Source of the DNA: Nonomuraea rubra
Lineage (GTDB): Bacteria > Actinomycetota > Actinomycetes > Streptosporangiales > Streptosporangiaceae
DNA length: 64,000 nt
Assembly (NCBI RefSeq): GCF_014207985.1
Contig: NZ_JACHMI010000001.1
Span: 5,377,001-5,441,000, forward strand
Direction: 5' to 3'
Below are positions 10,173 through 18,784 of this stretch, in pieces. The first letter of the stretch is position 1. Each line of letters begins with the position of its first letter. The position numbers and the translations under genes were made by a program. The notes beneath the pieces were generated by a model, which was given only the letters and a program-made list of their open reading frames with translations, searched no databases and was not told where the DNA came from.

Positions 10173-11378
10173 ATGCCCTATTTCCTATATTCGTCCCCTG
10201 TGTCTCAGGTAAAACGTGATCGTGTCACCATCCTCGCCTATGCCCAGCTCGGCGGATGGGGATTCTTTCTCTACGGCTTCAGCCCGCTCATTCCTCTCCT
10301 TCGCGACGAACAGGGTACCTCTGCCGCGGTGGCCGGACTCCACGGCACCGCGATGGCCGTCGGCGGTGTGCTCGGCGGTCTGCTCTTCACGCCGCTCGTC
10401 CGCCGGCTGGGCCGGGGCCGGACGACCTGGCTGGGTCTCGGCGGCCTCGCTGTCGCCGTCACCTTGTTGTGCCTGCTGCGTCCGTTCGGCGCGACACTCA
10501 CGGCCGCACTGCTCGGCGCGCTCGGCGGCACTCTCGTCGCCAGCGGTGTGGCGGCCGTCATCAGCGAGAGGCACGGCAAGGTCGCGTCCGCCGCGATCAG
10601 CGAAGCGTACGCGGTGTCCATCGCGGTCGGCCTGCTCGCCCCCCTGGCCACCGGGTTCACCGCGAGGCAATGGGGCAGCTGGCGGATCGGCCTGGTCCTG
10701 ATCCTGCTGCTGATCGGCCTGGTCGCGGTGGTTGCGGCGGTGACCGGCGCCCGGCTGCCGGACAGTGACGACTCCGCGCGTGGCCAGCGAGCCTCCCGGC
10801 CGAGACTGCCCCGCCCCTACTGGCTGGCCTGGCTGCTGCTGGTCGTGGTCGGCGCCATCGAGGCATGCGTGGCGTTCTGGTCCGCCTCGGTCCTGCGCAC
10901 CCATGCCGGTGTGTCCGCGGCCACCGCCACCACGCTGATCTCGGCCATGGTGTTCGGCAAGCTGATCGGCCGGGTGGTGGGCAGCGCGATCGCCGCACGC
11001 GTTTCCACCGTGCCGCTGGTACTGAGCGCCTTCGCCCTGTCGGCGACCGGCTTCGTCGTGTTCTGGACCTCGACCGTCGGGTGGCTCGCCGGCGCCGGGC
11101 TGCTGGTCATCGGGCTCGGCAACGCCATGCATTTCCCGCTCGTCCTGTCGCTGGCCATGTCGGCGGCACCCGGCGCCGCCGACCGGGCGGCCGCCGTCGC
11201 GAACTACGCCAACTCCCTCGCCTTCGCCGTGGCGCCCGTGGCTCTCGGAGGGCTCGCCGACCTGTTCGGCCCGCACCGGGCCTTTCTCCTGCTCCCCGCG
11301 CTGCTGGCCGCCGCCGCGCTGCTGGCTGTGTCCACCGGCCGCATGTTGCGCTCGCCGGACGTAGAGCCGGTGCGCTGA
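10173..11378 (+). CDS. MFS transporter
   Basis: 401 aa integral membrane protein with about twelve hydrophobic segments. The first half holds a short basic loop, RRLGRGRTT, and the middle loop is Arg-rich (RGQRASRPRLPRPY). The layout recalls the cyanate/nitroimidazole (CynX/NimT) exporter-like branch, but this is weak. It starts 38 bp after the LAL regulator on the same strand, so the pair probably forms one unit in which the regulator senses the transporter's substrate. ATG 10173 and GTG 10200 are both possible starts. The stop is followed within 20 bp by an IS21-type terminal sequence, so this gene is the last of its original neighbourhood before the insertion. Confidence 0.82.
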   Translation: MPYFLYSSPVSQVKRDRVTILAYAQLGGWGFFLYGFSPLIPLLRDEQGTSAAVAGLHGTAMAVGGVLGGLLFTPLVRRLGRGRTTWLGLGGLAVAVTLLCLLRPFGATLTAALLGALGGTLVASGVAAVISERHGKVASAAISEAYAVSIAVGLLAPLATGFTARQWGSWRIGLVLILLLIGLVAVVAAVTGARLPDSDDSARGQRASRPRLPRPYWLAWLLLVVVGAIEACVAFWSASVLRTHAGVSAATATTLISAMVFGKLIGRVVGSAIAARVSTVPLVLSAFALSATGFVVFWTSTVGWLAGAGLLVIGLGNAMHFPLVLSLAMSAAPGAADRAAAVANYANSLAFAVAPVALGGLADLFGPHRAFLLLPALLAAAALLAVSTGRMLRSPDVEPVR

Positions 11379-11396
11379 TCCACGGGTGATTTCGTC

Positions 11397-11490
11397 GGTG
11401 AGTTCGGGGACCAAGCGTCGGCCTCTTTGGCTCCACTTGGTGATCGACCGCCCATGATCTGAAGGCGAGTTTTGGTACCAGTCTGGTTGG
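11397..11490 (+). repeat. IS21-type terminal sequence (solitary right-hand end)
   Basis: Two degenerate copies of a motif GGTGAG-NNNN-GGTACCA begin at 11397 (GGTGAGTTCGGGGACCA) and 11464 (GGCGAGTTTTGGTACCA), 67 bp apart, with GGCTCCAC between them. The same layout, with copies 65 bp apart and GGCTCCAC between, lies in the opposite orientation upstream of istA (16318 down to about 16225). IS21-family ends carry such repeated transposase-binding sites. It therefore reads as the opposite end of the istAB element or as a relic of another copy. No clear TG tip or target duplication could be fixed. Confidence 0.55.
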
Positions 11491-11795
11491 CCGGGTTCGT
11501 GCTGGCGCGAGCAGCGGCAGGGTTGTCGGACGGGAAACGAATCTCCCCCTGAGCTGGTCAACGGGTCCATGACTGCGATCTGCGGTGGCGCGCAGGGAGA
11601 CGGTGCGTTCAAGACCGTTCACGTCCCCGCCGTACGAAGCGGGGGACAAGGTGGACGGGCCAGACCCGCCCGATGTGACACGCCCCGGGTATGCCCGGGG
11701 TATGTTCCCGGGTCCGCGGCGCTATGTTTTGGTGCGCCCCCGACGCGGTGCTGCGACTCTTTTCCTGCTGTTCCTCCCCAGAGAAAAGAGTCACC

Positions 11796-12281
11796 ATGAA
11801 AAAGGCACTGGCCCTGTCCGCCGCCGTCCTGGCGGCGGGTGCCATGCTGGCCGCTCCCGCACAGGCGACCGCGCTCGACAAGACCAAGGCGCAGCGCCTG
11901 GCGATGGCGCTGACCCTGACGAAGAACACCAAGGCCAGCTACAACGCGTGGGCCCGGTTCAAAATCAACAAGGACACCCCGCAGGTCAAGGAGTACAAGT
12001 TCAACTGGAACACCGACGGCTGCTCGGTGCCCAAGGAGATTGGAAACTCTGAATACTGGAAGGGCGTCTTCAAGATTCCCTGCGATCGTCACGACTTCGG
12101 CTACCGCAACGTCAAGGCGCTGGTGAGCTCCAGCAAGTGGCGTAACACCTACAAGAAGCCCGTCGACGACGCGTTCCTCTTCGACATGGGCAACGTGTGT
12201 GTGAAGTTCTCCGGCACGAAGAAGGCGTCCTGCCGGGTGGCCGCGGCGGCGTTCTACGGCGCGGTCAGGGCAGCCACGTAG
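11796..12281 (+). CDS. Secreted phospholipase A2, prokaryotic type
   Basis: 161 aa secreted enzyme of the small bacterial/fungal phospholipase A2 family, as in Streptomyces violaceoruber. It cleaves the sn-2 ester of phospholipids and needs calcium. A signal peptide ([15 protein letters not shown]..., cut near APAQA) is followed by the family core: [10 protein letters not shown] (Cys76) and [10 protein letters not shown] (Cys96, catalytic His99, Asp100). NVCVKF and ASCRV supply the other two cysteines, so two disulfides are expected. The ATG at 11796 starts the signal peptide; upstream in-frame starts would add a non-signal leader. The gene lies between two inverted IS21-type ends and may be carried DNA. 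Confidence 0.88.
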   Translation: MKKALALSAAVLAAGAMLAAPAQATALDKTKAQRLAMALTLTKNTKASYNAWARFKINKDTPQVKEYKFNWNTDGCSVPKEIGNSEYWKGVFKIPCDRHDFGYRNVKALVSSSKWRNTYKKPVDDAFLFDMGNVCVKFSGTKKASCRVAAAAFYGAVRAAT

Positions 12282-12307
12282 GAGGGCCACATGGCAGACT
12301 GAGCTCC

Positions 12308-12439
12308 GTGGTGAGAAAGATCGAGGCCCCGACCCGCATCCCGGTGCCGGGCGGCAAAATCATCAACGAGCACATCGGCCAGGTGAACACCGGTGACGAG
12401 GCGATCTCCATCGCCCACATGATCGCACCGCGGTCTTGA
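12308..12439 (+). pseudogene. N-terminal fragment of a cupin-domain protein
   Basis: From a GTG at 12308 or 12311 the frame reads [18 protein letters not shown], then [19 protein letters not shown] and IAPRS before a stop. This matches the opening strands of small cupin proteins of actinomycetes, which normally continue with the metal-binding barrel. Everything after about 43 residues is missing, so no metal site is encoded. It begins only 27 bp after the phospholipase gene. The identification comes from sequence recall, not a search. Confidence 0.45.
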
Positions 12440-12453
12440 GCAGCTTCTTCATG

Positions 12454-12500
12454 ATGCTCCTTCTGTCGGGCGGGTTCTGGTGCCCGCGGAGAAGGAGCAT
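12454..12500. terminator. Stem-loop after the cupin fragment
   Basis: ATGCTCCTTCT (12454-12464) pairs perfectly with AGAAGGAGCAT (12490-12500), and an inner CGGGC/GCCCG pair can extend the stem. No U-tract follows. It may end transcription from the phospholipase side, or be the end of a lost mobile piece. Confidence 0.4.
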
Positions 12501-12708
12501 GGATCAAGGGTTGAGTCAGGGCGACAGATCCCTTGGACACAGTGCGGTTCGGCCAGCAGCCGTGCGGACTTTGGTCGTCGGCTGCTTGGTCGTGGAAAAC
12601 CTAGCGTCCCACTAGCGCGCTCCGAGTGGTCTGATTGGGACATACCTCCGCTATACCGCGTCTCCGTATGGTCTCACCTCGACGGGAAATCAACGGAGGG
12701 AACCAGAT

Positions 12709-13137
12709 ATGAAGATCATGCGTAACGCGGTCGTCGTCGGGGCCATGGGGGCCGTGGCCATGATGGGCGCGCCTGCGTCGGCCTCGGCGTCCGCGCCGGC
12801 GGCGTCGGTGACCACGTCGGCAGACTTGGCCCTCGTCGCGACCTGTTCGAAGGGGTCCTACAAGCTGAAGGTGACCGTCACCTATGTCAACGGGTTGGGT
12901 GCGCACCGCTTCCGCAAGGTCTTCTGGACGGCCTCTGGCGGCCCCACCAACGTCAAGGTCAGCCTCGTCCAGGACCGGGGCGGCCTTCCGGACGTCGCGT
13001 TCAAGTCAGTCGTGATCACCGGCAATACCGGCCACAAGGACCTCCCGGCGACGCGGCCTATGGCGCATCGGGTCTTCGTGAAGCTGGCCGGTAGGACGGG
13101 TGTCACGAGCTGCGTCGGGCAGAGCGGCGTCATCTGA
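12709..13137 (+). CDS. Small secreted protein of unknown function
   Basis: 142 aa. A clear signal peptide (MKIMRNAVVVGAMGAVAMMG, cut near ASASASA) is followed by a mature domain of about 110 residues, rich in beta-forming segments, with only two cysteines (in LVATCSKGSY and in TSCVGQ) that could form one disulfide joining the two ends. I do not recognise the family. The start is set by GGAGGG (12695-12700), 8 nt before ATG 12709. It has its own upstream region of about 200 bp and a strong hairpin right after the stop, so it is probably a single-gene transcript. Confidence 0.75.
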   Translation: MKIMRNAVVVGAMGAVAMMGAPASASASAPAASVTTSADLALVATCSKGSYKLKVTVTYVNGLGAHRFRKVFWTASGGPTNVKVSLVQDRGGLPDVAFKSVVITGNTGHKDLPATRPMAHRVFVKLAGRTGVTSCVGQSGVI

Positions 13138-13142
13138 TCCGG

Positions 13143-13188
13143 ACCGCTCGGCGCCCGCTGTCGCGAGAGACGACGGGCGCCGAGCGGT
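13143..13188. terminator. Bidirectional hairpin terminator
   Basis: ACCGCTCGGCGCCCG (13143-13157) and its exact complement CGGGCGCCGAGCGGT (13174-13188) form a 15-bp stem with a 16-nt loop. It starts 6 bp after the stop at 13137 and touches the stop of the opposing gene fragment, so it would serve both strands. Confidence 0.75.
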
Positions 13189-13310
13189 CAGGGCGAGGGG
13201 TGGGGGAGTTCGAGGTCGGCCGCGATGGGGAAGTGGTCGGAGGCCTCGGTGCCGATCAAGCAGCCCCCGCCAGCCCAGACAGCGTCATCGGCCGCCGCCC
13301 TGCAAATGCC
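13188..13310 (-). pseudogene. C-terminal fragment of an endonuclease/exonuclease/phosphatase-family protein
   Basis: Read on the minus strand, the last codons before the stop at 13188-13190 give DDAVWAGGGCLIGTEASDHF followed by PIAADLELPHPSP. GTEASDHFP with a downstream AADLEL strand is the C-terminal SDH motif of the DNase I-like metallo-phosphatase/nuclease fold, where the His is catalytic. Upstream coding cannot be followed beyond about 13310, so the gene was cut there, probably when the istAB side arrived. The convergent hairpin next to its stop suggests this was once a real neighbour of the 12709 gene. Confidence 0.55.
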
Positions 13311-13671
13311 CCTCGCTCGTGGCCTGTCCGGCAAGGGTAGACCCCAACCCGCATCCAACGCCGCAGGCGAATAGCGTCAGAATAGAGTCCGCATCCGAGT
13401 TTCTTGACGCATGTCTGCTGGGCCCTTGGAGTTCAGCCTGACAATCCGAGCCGATCAACACGGCCGTCCCACGGTCATACAGCGCTGGAGATCCCGGCAG
13501 ATAGCCCCGGAGCTCGGGGCCTTTGGCCGTGCGTGCTTCCCGCCGCCGGAATGATGGTCGGTCCTCGTCGCAGGTCAAGGTCGGTCGTCCTCGCTGCGCT
13601 GCGGGCGCTCCACCTTGACCTGCTCCTGCGGCCGACGGATTTGGCGGCTATCGGGAAGAGCGCGCCGGAGG
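13311..13671. other. Stretch without a recognisable gene
   Basis: About 360 bp between the truncated nuclease fragment and the end of istB. Short open frames exist on both strands but none has a start signal or a recognisable domain. The only structure seen is an 11-bp inverted repeat, CAGGTCAAGGT (13571-13581) and ACCTTGACCTG (13612-13622). No IS21-type GGTACCA end is found here, although the right end of a standard istAB element would be expected at this place. Confidence 0.6.
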
Positions 13672-14514
13672 TCAGCTGGGAGCCTGCTGGGCAGACTTGA
13701 CGGCCTGGGTCTGGGTATGGCGGTAGGACACGGTTCCGGTCTCGATGATGTTGCCGCCGTAGGTGAGCCGATCGACGATCGCCGCGCACAACCGCGGGTC
13801 GGTAAATGTCTTGGTCCATCCCGAAAACGACTCATTTGAGGCGATCGCGATGGAAGCCCGCTCGTCCCGTTCGGTGATCACTTGGAGAAGCAGGTCGGCA
13901 TCCCGCCGGTCCAACTCCATGTAGCCCAGTTCGTCAAGGCAGAGCAGCTGGACCCGGCTGTAGCGGGCGATGGTCTTGGTGAGCATCTTCTCATCGGCGG
14001 CCTCGACCAGCTCGTTGACCAGCTTGGCGGCCAGGGTGTACTCGACCCGGTGCCCGGCCATGGCCGCTTCGGTGCCCAGCGCGATGAGCAGGTGCGACTT
14101 GCCGGTGCCCGAGTCGCCGATCAGACACAGCGGAAGGCCCTCGCGGACCCAGTCGCTGGTGGCCAGGCTATGGATCATCGCGGGGTCGATATTGGGGTTG
14201 GCCTCGAAGTCGAACTCGCGCAGCGATTTCTGCCTCGGAAAGCCCGCGGCCTTGATGCGGCGTTCGGAGCGACGGCGGGCGCGGTCGTCGAATTCGGCCA
14301 GCAGCAGGTCGGCCAGCAGCAGGTCGGCCAGGAGCAGGTCGGCCAGGAGCAGGTCGGCCAGGAAACCCAGGTAGGACATCTGCTCGCGGGTGGCCCGCTG
14401 GGCGGTCTCGGCGTAGCTCTGCCGGATGGTGGGCAGGCGCAGCATCTTGCAGGCCTGGTCCACGACGGCGTCGGCGGCCTGCTCGGTCAGACCGCGATGA
14501 CGGGGAACGGTCAT
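13672..14514 (-). CDS. istB: IstB-like ATP-binding protein of an IS21-family element
   Basis: 280 aa AAA+ helper ATPase that works with the IstA transposase in target choice and strand transfer. Walker A is GDSGTGKS (133-140), and LLCLDELGYMELDRRDADLL supplies Walker B and the family signature. The start ATG lies 2 bp after the istA stop, so the two are coupled. An odd feature is an in-frame expansion at residues 54-73, four copies of DLLLA in the helical N-terminal domain, caused by a 15-bp tandem repeat. Other IstB proteins, as I recall them, have one copy there. The rest of the protein looks complete. Confidence 0.92.
   Translation of the reverse strand: MTVPRHRGLTEQAADAVVDQACKMLRLPTIRQSYAETAQRATREQMSYLGFLADLLLADLLLADLLLADLLLAEFDDRARRRSERRIKAAGFPRQKSLREFDFEANPNIDPAMIHSLATSDWVREGLPLCLIGDSGTGKSHLLIALGTEAAMAGHRVEYTLAAKLVNELVEAADEKMLTKTIARYSRVQLLCLDELGYMELDRRDADLLLQVITERDERASIAIASNESFSGWTKTFTDPRLCAAIVDRLTYGGNIIETGTVSYRHTQTQAVKSAQQAPS
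14296..14363. repeat. 15-bp tandem repeat inside istB
   Basis: Four full units of GGCCAGCAGCAGGTC or its variant GGCCAGGAGCAGGTC (14296-14310, 14311-14325, 14326-14340, 14341-14355) plus a partial fifth. The unit length keeps the frame, adding DLLLA each time on the minus strand. Units 1-2 and 3-4 share their own variant base, which suggests a two-step duplication. Confidence 0.9.
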
Positions 14515-14516
14515 GG

Positions 14517-16178
14517 TCAGGGCCTTCCTTCCTCACCGGAGGGCGAAGGGCTGCCTGCCGCGGGTCGGCGCAGCAGCTGGTCGTAGACGGTCACCGAGGG
14601 CAGCCCCCGGGTGTCGGGTGGCAGCGCGGACATGCGGCGTTCGGTCAACGACACCACCCCCGGTTCATCCAGCCAGGCCAGCGCCGGCGAGCGTGCGGGC
14701 GGCGGCGAGCCGGGCTCGGAGCCGAGCTGGGCGACTTTACGGGCCTCCAAAGCGACGGCGTCCGCGGTCCACGCGCCCACCCGCAGCGCCGCGGCGATCC
14801 CCGCCGCCACATGCTCGTGAGCCATGTGGCGGTGCAACAGCAGCGCCTCGATCAGCGTGCGGGTGCCCTCGGCCTCGCCGTGCGCCCGGCGGGCAGCGGC
14901 CCACCACGCCTCGTACTCACGGGTGAACTTGCCCGAGCGGCGCGCCTGCTCCAACGCGGTGGAGCCGGGCAGGGCGCCGGGCTTCTTCAGCAGGATCTCC
15001 AGGTAGTGGTCCAGCTCCAGCCGCGAGCCGCCCTTGGCGATCAGCCGTTCGTGCCGGGCCACCTCCTGCCCCTTGTGGTAGACCACCAGGTGTGAGGCGT
15101 GCAGCATCACTCGCACCGCTTGCCCGATCAGCCGGGCGGGCACCGAGTAGCGGTTGGTGCGCACCACGATCACGCTGTAGCGGTCCACCCGCGGGGTGAA
15201 CAGCCGTCCCGTCTCGAACCGTTCGGTCGGCAGCGGCCGCAGCAACGGGGCTTCGATCGCGAACCGCTCACCGATGCTCTGGGGCCGGGAGCGGATCCGC
15301 CGCGTCTCGTCCTCCACGTCCCACCGGTCGATCATGGCGTTGAGCTCATCGATGGTGGCCACATCAGGGACGGGCACCAAATGGTTGCGACGGAAGTAGC
15401 CAATCTGACCCTCCACGCCGCCCTTTTCGTGCGCGCCCTCCTTGCCTCGGCGGCAGTAGAACGGCTCGATCCAGTAGAAGGAGCGGAAGATGACCCAGCG
15501 TTCGTTCTCCACCCGCGAGCGGTTGAAGCCGAGCACCTTGGCCACCGCGGGCCGCAGGTTGTCATAGCGCACCTTGCCGTACGGCACGCCACCCAGCAGG
15601 GTGAGAGCGTGGACGTGGCCCTCGAAGAACGCCTCCTGCGAGCAGGTCAGGAACATCCGATGCACAGCCTTGCCCGACCACGACAGGCGGAAGGAGAACA
15701 GGTAGCAGCGGGTCAGCGTGCCGGCCAGCCGGATCCACACATCGCCGAAATCCACCTCGGCCTCAGCTCCCGGACGGTGGGACTGCTCGATGAAGCCGGG
15801 CACCGGTCCGCGGCCTTCCTCCATCCGGATCTCCGCCCGCCGCTGCCGCACGTAATCGCGGACCATCGGGTAGGAGACCTCCACCGCCTGGTGCTCCTCC
15901 ACCAGCCGATTCCAGATGCGGACCACGGTGTGCCGCTGCTTGCGCGGCGCGTCCAGATCAGCCCGCAGCATCGCATCGATGACCGGCTTGTAGGGATCCA
16001 GCCGCGACCGGCGCGGTGGCGGCTTCTTCCGCTCCGGCGGCCAGGGCGAGGCCAGCGCCTGAGCCACCGTCCGCCGATGCACGCCGTACTTGCGGGCCAG
16101 CGCCCGCGCCGACATGCCTTCCAGCCGGGCGTCCCGACGGATCGCCGCGAACAGTTCGGCCTTCCCCTTGTTGGCCAT
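14517..16178 (-). CDS. istA: IstA transposase of an IS21-family element
   Basis: 553 aa DDE transposase. An N-terminal helix-turn-helix (GMSARALARKYGVHRRTVAQ) is followed by a second DNA-binding segment (YPMVRDYVRQRRAE) and the integrase core beginning at EVDFGDVWIRLAG (first Asp). PYGKVRYDNLRPAV holds the second Asp, and KGGVEGQIGYFRRN the Glu. A C-terminal segment contacts the element ends. Length is normal for the family and no frame breaks are seen, so the element may still be active. The start ATG at 16178 is about 50 bp from the double terminal repeats upstream. Confidence 0.93.
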   Translation of the reverse strand: MANKGKAELFAAIRRDARLEGMSARALARKYGVHRRTVAQALASPWPPERKKPPPRRSRLDPYKPVIDAMLRADLDAPRKQRHTVVRIWNRLVEEHQAVEVSYPMVRDYVRQRRAEIRMEEGRGPVPGFIEQSHRPGAEAEVDFGDVWIRLAGTLTRCYLFSFRLSWSGKAVHRMFLTCSQEAFFEGHVHALTLLGGVPYGKVRYDNLRPAVAKVLGFNRSRVENERWVIFRSFYWIEPFYCRRGKEGAHEKGGVEGQIGYFRRNHLVPVPDVATIDELNAMIDRWDVEDETRRIRSRPQSIGERFAIEAPLLRPLPTERFETGRLFTPRVDRYSVIVVRTNRYSVPARLIGQAVRVMLHASHLVVYHKGQEVARHERLIAKGGSRLELDHYLEILLKKPGALPGSTALEQARRSGKFTREYEAWWAAARRAHGEAEGTRTLIEALLLHRHMAHEHVAAGIAAALRVGAWTADAVALEARKVAQLGSEPGSPPPARSPALAWLDEPGVVSLTERRMSALPPDTRGLPSVTVYDQLLRRPAAGSPSPSGEEGRP

Positions 16179-16224
16179 CGGTGCCCCCTCGCTATGCGGA
16201 GCACCCCGATCGTCTCAGCAGCCG

Positions 16225-16318
16225 GACATTCGTGGTACCAAAACTCACCGACACCATTTTCCTGCTCAGATGGGTGGAGCCTCACCTGACCGACATCTGG
16301 TACCCGCCCTCACCTACA
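16225..16318 (-). repeat. Left end of the IS21-type element with two binding-site repeats
   Basis: Read on the minus strand from 16318: TGTAGGTGAGGGCGGGTACC opens the end, GGCTCCAC follows, and a second copy, GGTGAGTTTTGGTACCA, starts at 16249. The copies are 65 bp apart. The terminal TG and repeated sites upstream of istA are typical of IS21 left ends. The same arrangement occurs inverted at 11397-11490. Confidence 0.7.
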
Positions 16319-16889
16319 TGGCCACACGGGCAAGCCGGGCCCGCGCGGTGCGGCCGGTGGGGAACGATCCGCGGCGATCCGATGTCACGACCTGTCTCGG
16401 TGTCGGAGGCCAACGCCCATCGGTACGGCGGTGAACACCGCCTCGAACCCGAGAAAGACGCGGACCAGCCAGGCCTCGCTTGGCGAGAACCCCTCGAAGA
16501 GTGAGGCCGCCCGCGTCGGCGCGCAGCCGCGCCCTCGCGCGCCGCACCGCGCCGCGCCGCACCGCACCGCGCCGGGCGGCCCGCCGTCGTTCGTCCCAGG
16601 GAAGGCGATGTCACTCATGCCCTGTCGACCACGCCGCGACCCGTTTCCGTGACAGAACCCGGAGCGGCGCCCGCGTCCGCCGGGATGGATCGGCACTGGC
16701 TCGCGCCAGCCGGTTCGCGTGATCGACGAGCAGGTCAGGACCCGGCCGATGGCGTACAGCCTCCACACCCGAGTCGCGTCGTAGGCCTTGCTGAAAGGTC
16801 GCGCGTACGTCGTCGTACTCATGATTCGGCCGGGCGGCGCGGACAAGCTGAAGGGGACACGAGGACGCATGGGACCGGAGGAAGTTGTC
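16319..16889. other. Intergenic stretch upstream of the AfsR-like gene
   Basis: About 570 bp. It contains a simple CG-rich tract (roughly 16500-16580, repeats of CGCACCG and CGCCG) and no open frame with a recognisable product; long frames on both strands are low-complexity shadows. The promoter of the regulator at 16890 must lie in its right-hand part. Confidence 0.6.
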
Positions 16890-18770
16890 ATGTCGAGCCT
16901 GATGGAGGAACGGCGTGCGCCGGCGGCCCGCACGATGACGGCGGCCACCCGGTTCAGCATCCTCGGACCGGTGCGGGCCCGCCGGGGCGACGGCGACCTG
17001 CGGCTGGGCGGCCGACAGCAGCGGCTGGTCCTGGCACTGCTGCTGGCCCGGGCGGGAACGGTGGTCGGCCTGGCCGAGATGGTGGACACCATCTGGGAGC
17101 AGGAGCCGCCGGCCAGCGCGGTCAACGTGGTCCACCGCTACATCGGGACGCTACGCCGGCTGATCGAGCCGGGTCTGCCAGTCCGTAGTGTCGGCTCACA
17201 TCTGATCCGGCATGCGGCGGGATACCAGCTGCGCGTCGCGGAGGACTCCCTCGACCTGCTTCGCTTCCGAGCTCTGGCCGCGGCCGCGCGCCGCTGCGAC
17301 GATCCGGAGCAGGCCGTGCGGCGCTACGCCGAGGCCCTCTCCTTGTGGCAGGGCCCCTGCGCCGCGGGCCTGGAGCCGCTCTCGCAGAACCTCCCGGTCT
17401 TCGTCGCCATCGAGGCCGAGCGCGCCCAGATCGTACGGGACGCGGCGGACACCGCCCTGCGCGCCGGCCTGGAACGGCTGCTGCTGCCCGCGCTCCGGCA
17501 GGCCGTGGAGCACAGCCCGCTGGACGAAGCCCTCCAGGCCCGGCTCATCCTCGCGCTGGCCGCCACCGGCCGGCAGGCCGAGGCACTGGAGATCTACCAG
17601 CAGGTACGCCGCAGGCTCGGCGACGAGCTCGGCATCGACCCGGGGCCTGAGCTGCTCGAGACGCACGAGCGGTTGCTGCGCCAGCGCCTCGCCCCGCGGG
17701 CTGGGGCATCGGCCGCCGCCCCGGCTCAGCTTCCGCCGGATCACCCCTTCTTCACCGGCCGGTCAGACCTGCTGGGCCGCGCCGAGCGGCTGATCGAGGA
17801 GGACCGCCGGCACGGCCGGCCGACCGTGGCACTGGCCGTCGACGGGATGCCCGGCGTGGGCAAGACCACCCTCGCGATCCGGCTCGCGCACCGGCTCGCC
17901 CACGCCTACCCTGACGGGCAGCTCTACGCGGACTTGCGCGGATTCTCCGCGGACGGGCCCGTGCTGAGCGCCGACGAGGTGCTTCGCGGCTTCCTCACCT
18001 CCCTCGGTCTGCCTCAGGAGGACCTGCCGACCCAGCTGCATGCCCTGGCCGGCCTGTTCCGCAGCAGGATGTCCGGGCGGCGGGTGCTGCTCCTGCTGGA
18101 CAACTGCGGCGATTTCGAGCAGATCCGTCACGTGCTGCCCGGCACACCCGGCAGCCTCGCGATCGTAACCAGCCGGGTCCGCATGACCAGCCTGATCACC
18201 GCAGGCGGAGCGCACCCGCTGCCCGTCGATCTGCCATCGGCGCACGAGGCGCGCGAGCTCCTGGCACACCGGCTGGGCGCCGGCCGAGTCGCCGCCGAAC
18301 CACAGGCCGCCGAGGAGATCATCGAGCGGTGCGGGCGGCTGCCGCTGGCCATCGCGTTGACCGCAGCGCGCGCGGTCACACAGCCGACCGTGACGCTCGC
18401 CGAAATAGCGGGCGAACTGCTGAGCGCACGCGACAGCCTGGACGGGTTCGCCGCACTGCCAGCGGCGTTCTCCTGGTCCTACCACGCGCTGACCCCGCCG
18501 GCCGCCCGCCTCTTCCGGCTGCTGGCATTGCACCCGGGCCCGGAGGTGAGCGCCGAGGCAGCCGCCGCTCTGGCCGGGACCGAGTCACGCAGCGCCGGGA
18601 GCCGGCTGGCCGAGCTCGCCACGCACATGCTGATCCAGGTACGCGGTGGCCGGAGCCGGATGCACGACCTGCTCCGCGCCTACGCCCATCAGCTCAGCGA
18701 GGAGCTCGACACCGAGGCGGAACGGCATCAGGCAAGGACCCGGCTGCTCGACTTCGACGGCAACCGTTGA
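16890..18770 (+). CDS. AfsR/SARP-type regulator with NB-ARC ATPase domain
   Basis: 626 aa transcription activator. Domain order: OmpR-like winged helix (about residues 12-100, FSILGPVRARRGDGDLRLGG), bacterial activator BTAD helices (about 105-265), then an NB-ARC ATPase with Walker A GMPGVGKT (319-326) and LLLLDNC, GRLPLAIAL and SWSYHAL motifs. It stops soon after the NB-ARC winged helix and lacks the TPR tail of AfsR, so it is shorter than the roughly 1000-aa type. SARPs switch on antibiotic and other secondary pathways. GGAGGA (16877-16882), 7 nt before ATG 16890, decides the start. No biosynthetic cluster is adjacent. Confidence 0.87.
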   Translation: MSSLMEERRAPAARTMTAATRFSILGPVRARRGDGDLRLGGRQQRLVLALLLARAGTVVGLAEMVDTIWEQEPPASAVNVVHRYIGTLRRLIEPGLPVRSVGSHLIRHAAGYQLRVAEDSLDLLRFRALAAAARRCDDPEQAVRRYAEALSLWQGPCAAGLEPLSQNLPVFVAIEAERAQIVRDAADTALRAGLERLLLPALRQAVEHSPLDEALQARLILALAATGRQAEALEIYQQVRRRLGDELGIDPGPELLETHERLLRQRLAPRAGASAAAPAQLPPDHPFFTGRSDLLGRAERLIEEDRRHGRPTVALAVDGMPGVGKTTLAIRLAHRLAHAYPDGQLYADLRGFSADGPVLSADEVLRGFLTSLGLPQEDLPTQLHALAGLFRSRMSGRRVLLLLDNCGDFEQIRHVLPGTPGSLAIVTSRVRMTSLITAGGAHPLPVDLPSAHEARELLAHRLGAGRVAAEPQAAEEIIERCGRLPLAIALTAARAVTQPTVTLAEIAGELLSARDSLDGFAALPAAFSWSYHALTPPAARLFRLLALHPGPEVSAEAAAALAGTESRSAGSRLAELATHMLIQVRGGRSRMHDLLRAYAHQLSEELDTEAERHQARTRLLDFDGNR

Positions 18771-18784
18771 ACAGCCCCGTGCCG

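Noticed and set aside
11653..11680. TGTCACA-N16-CGTC on the minus strand
   Set aside because: No minus-strand gene lies downstream, only the IS21-type end and the convergent MFS gene; treated as chance.
13571..13622. 11-bp inverted repeat next to istB as right end of the IS element
   Set aside because: It does not match the GGTGAG/GGTACCA repeats at the istA side, so it is not an IS21 end.
16500..16580. CG-rich repeated tract as a functional repeat
   Set aside because: Irregular simple-sequence DNA with no fixed unit or symmetry.
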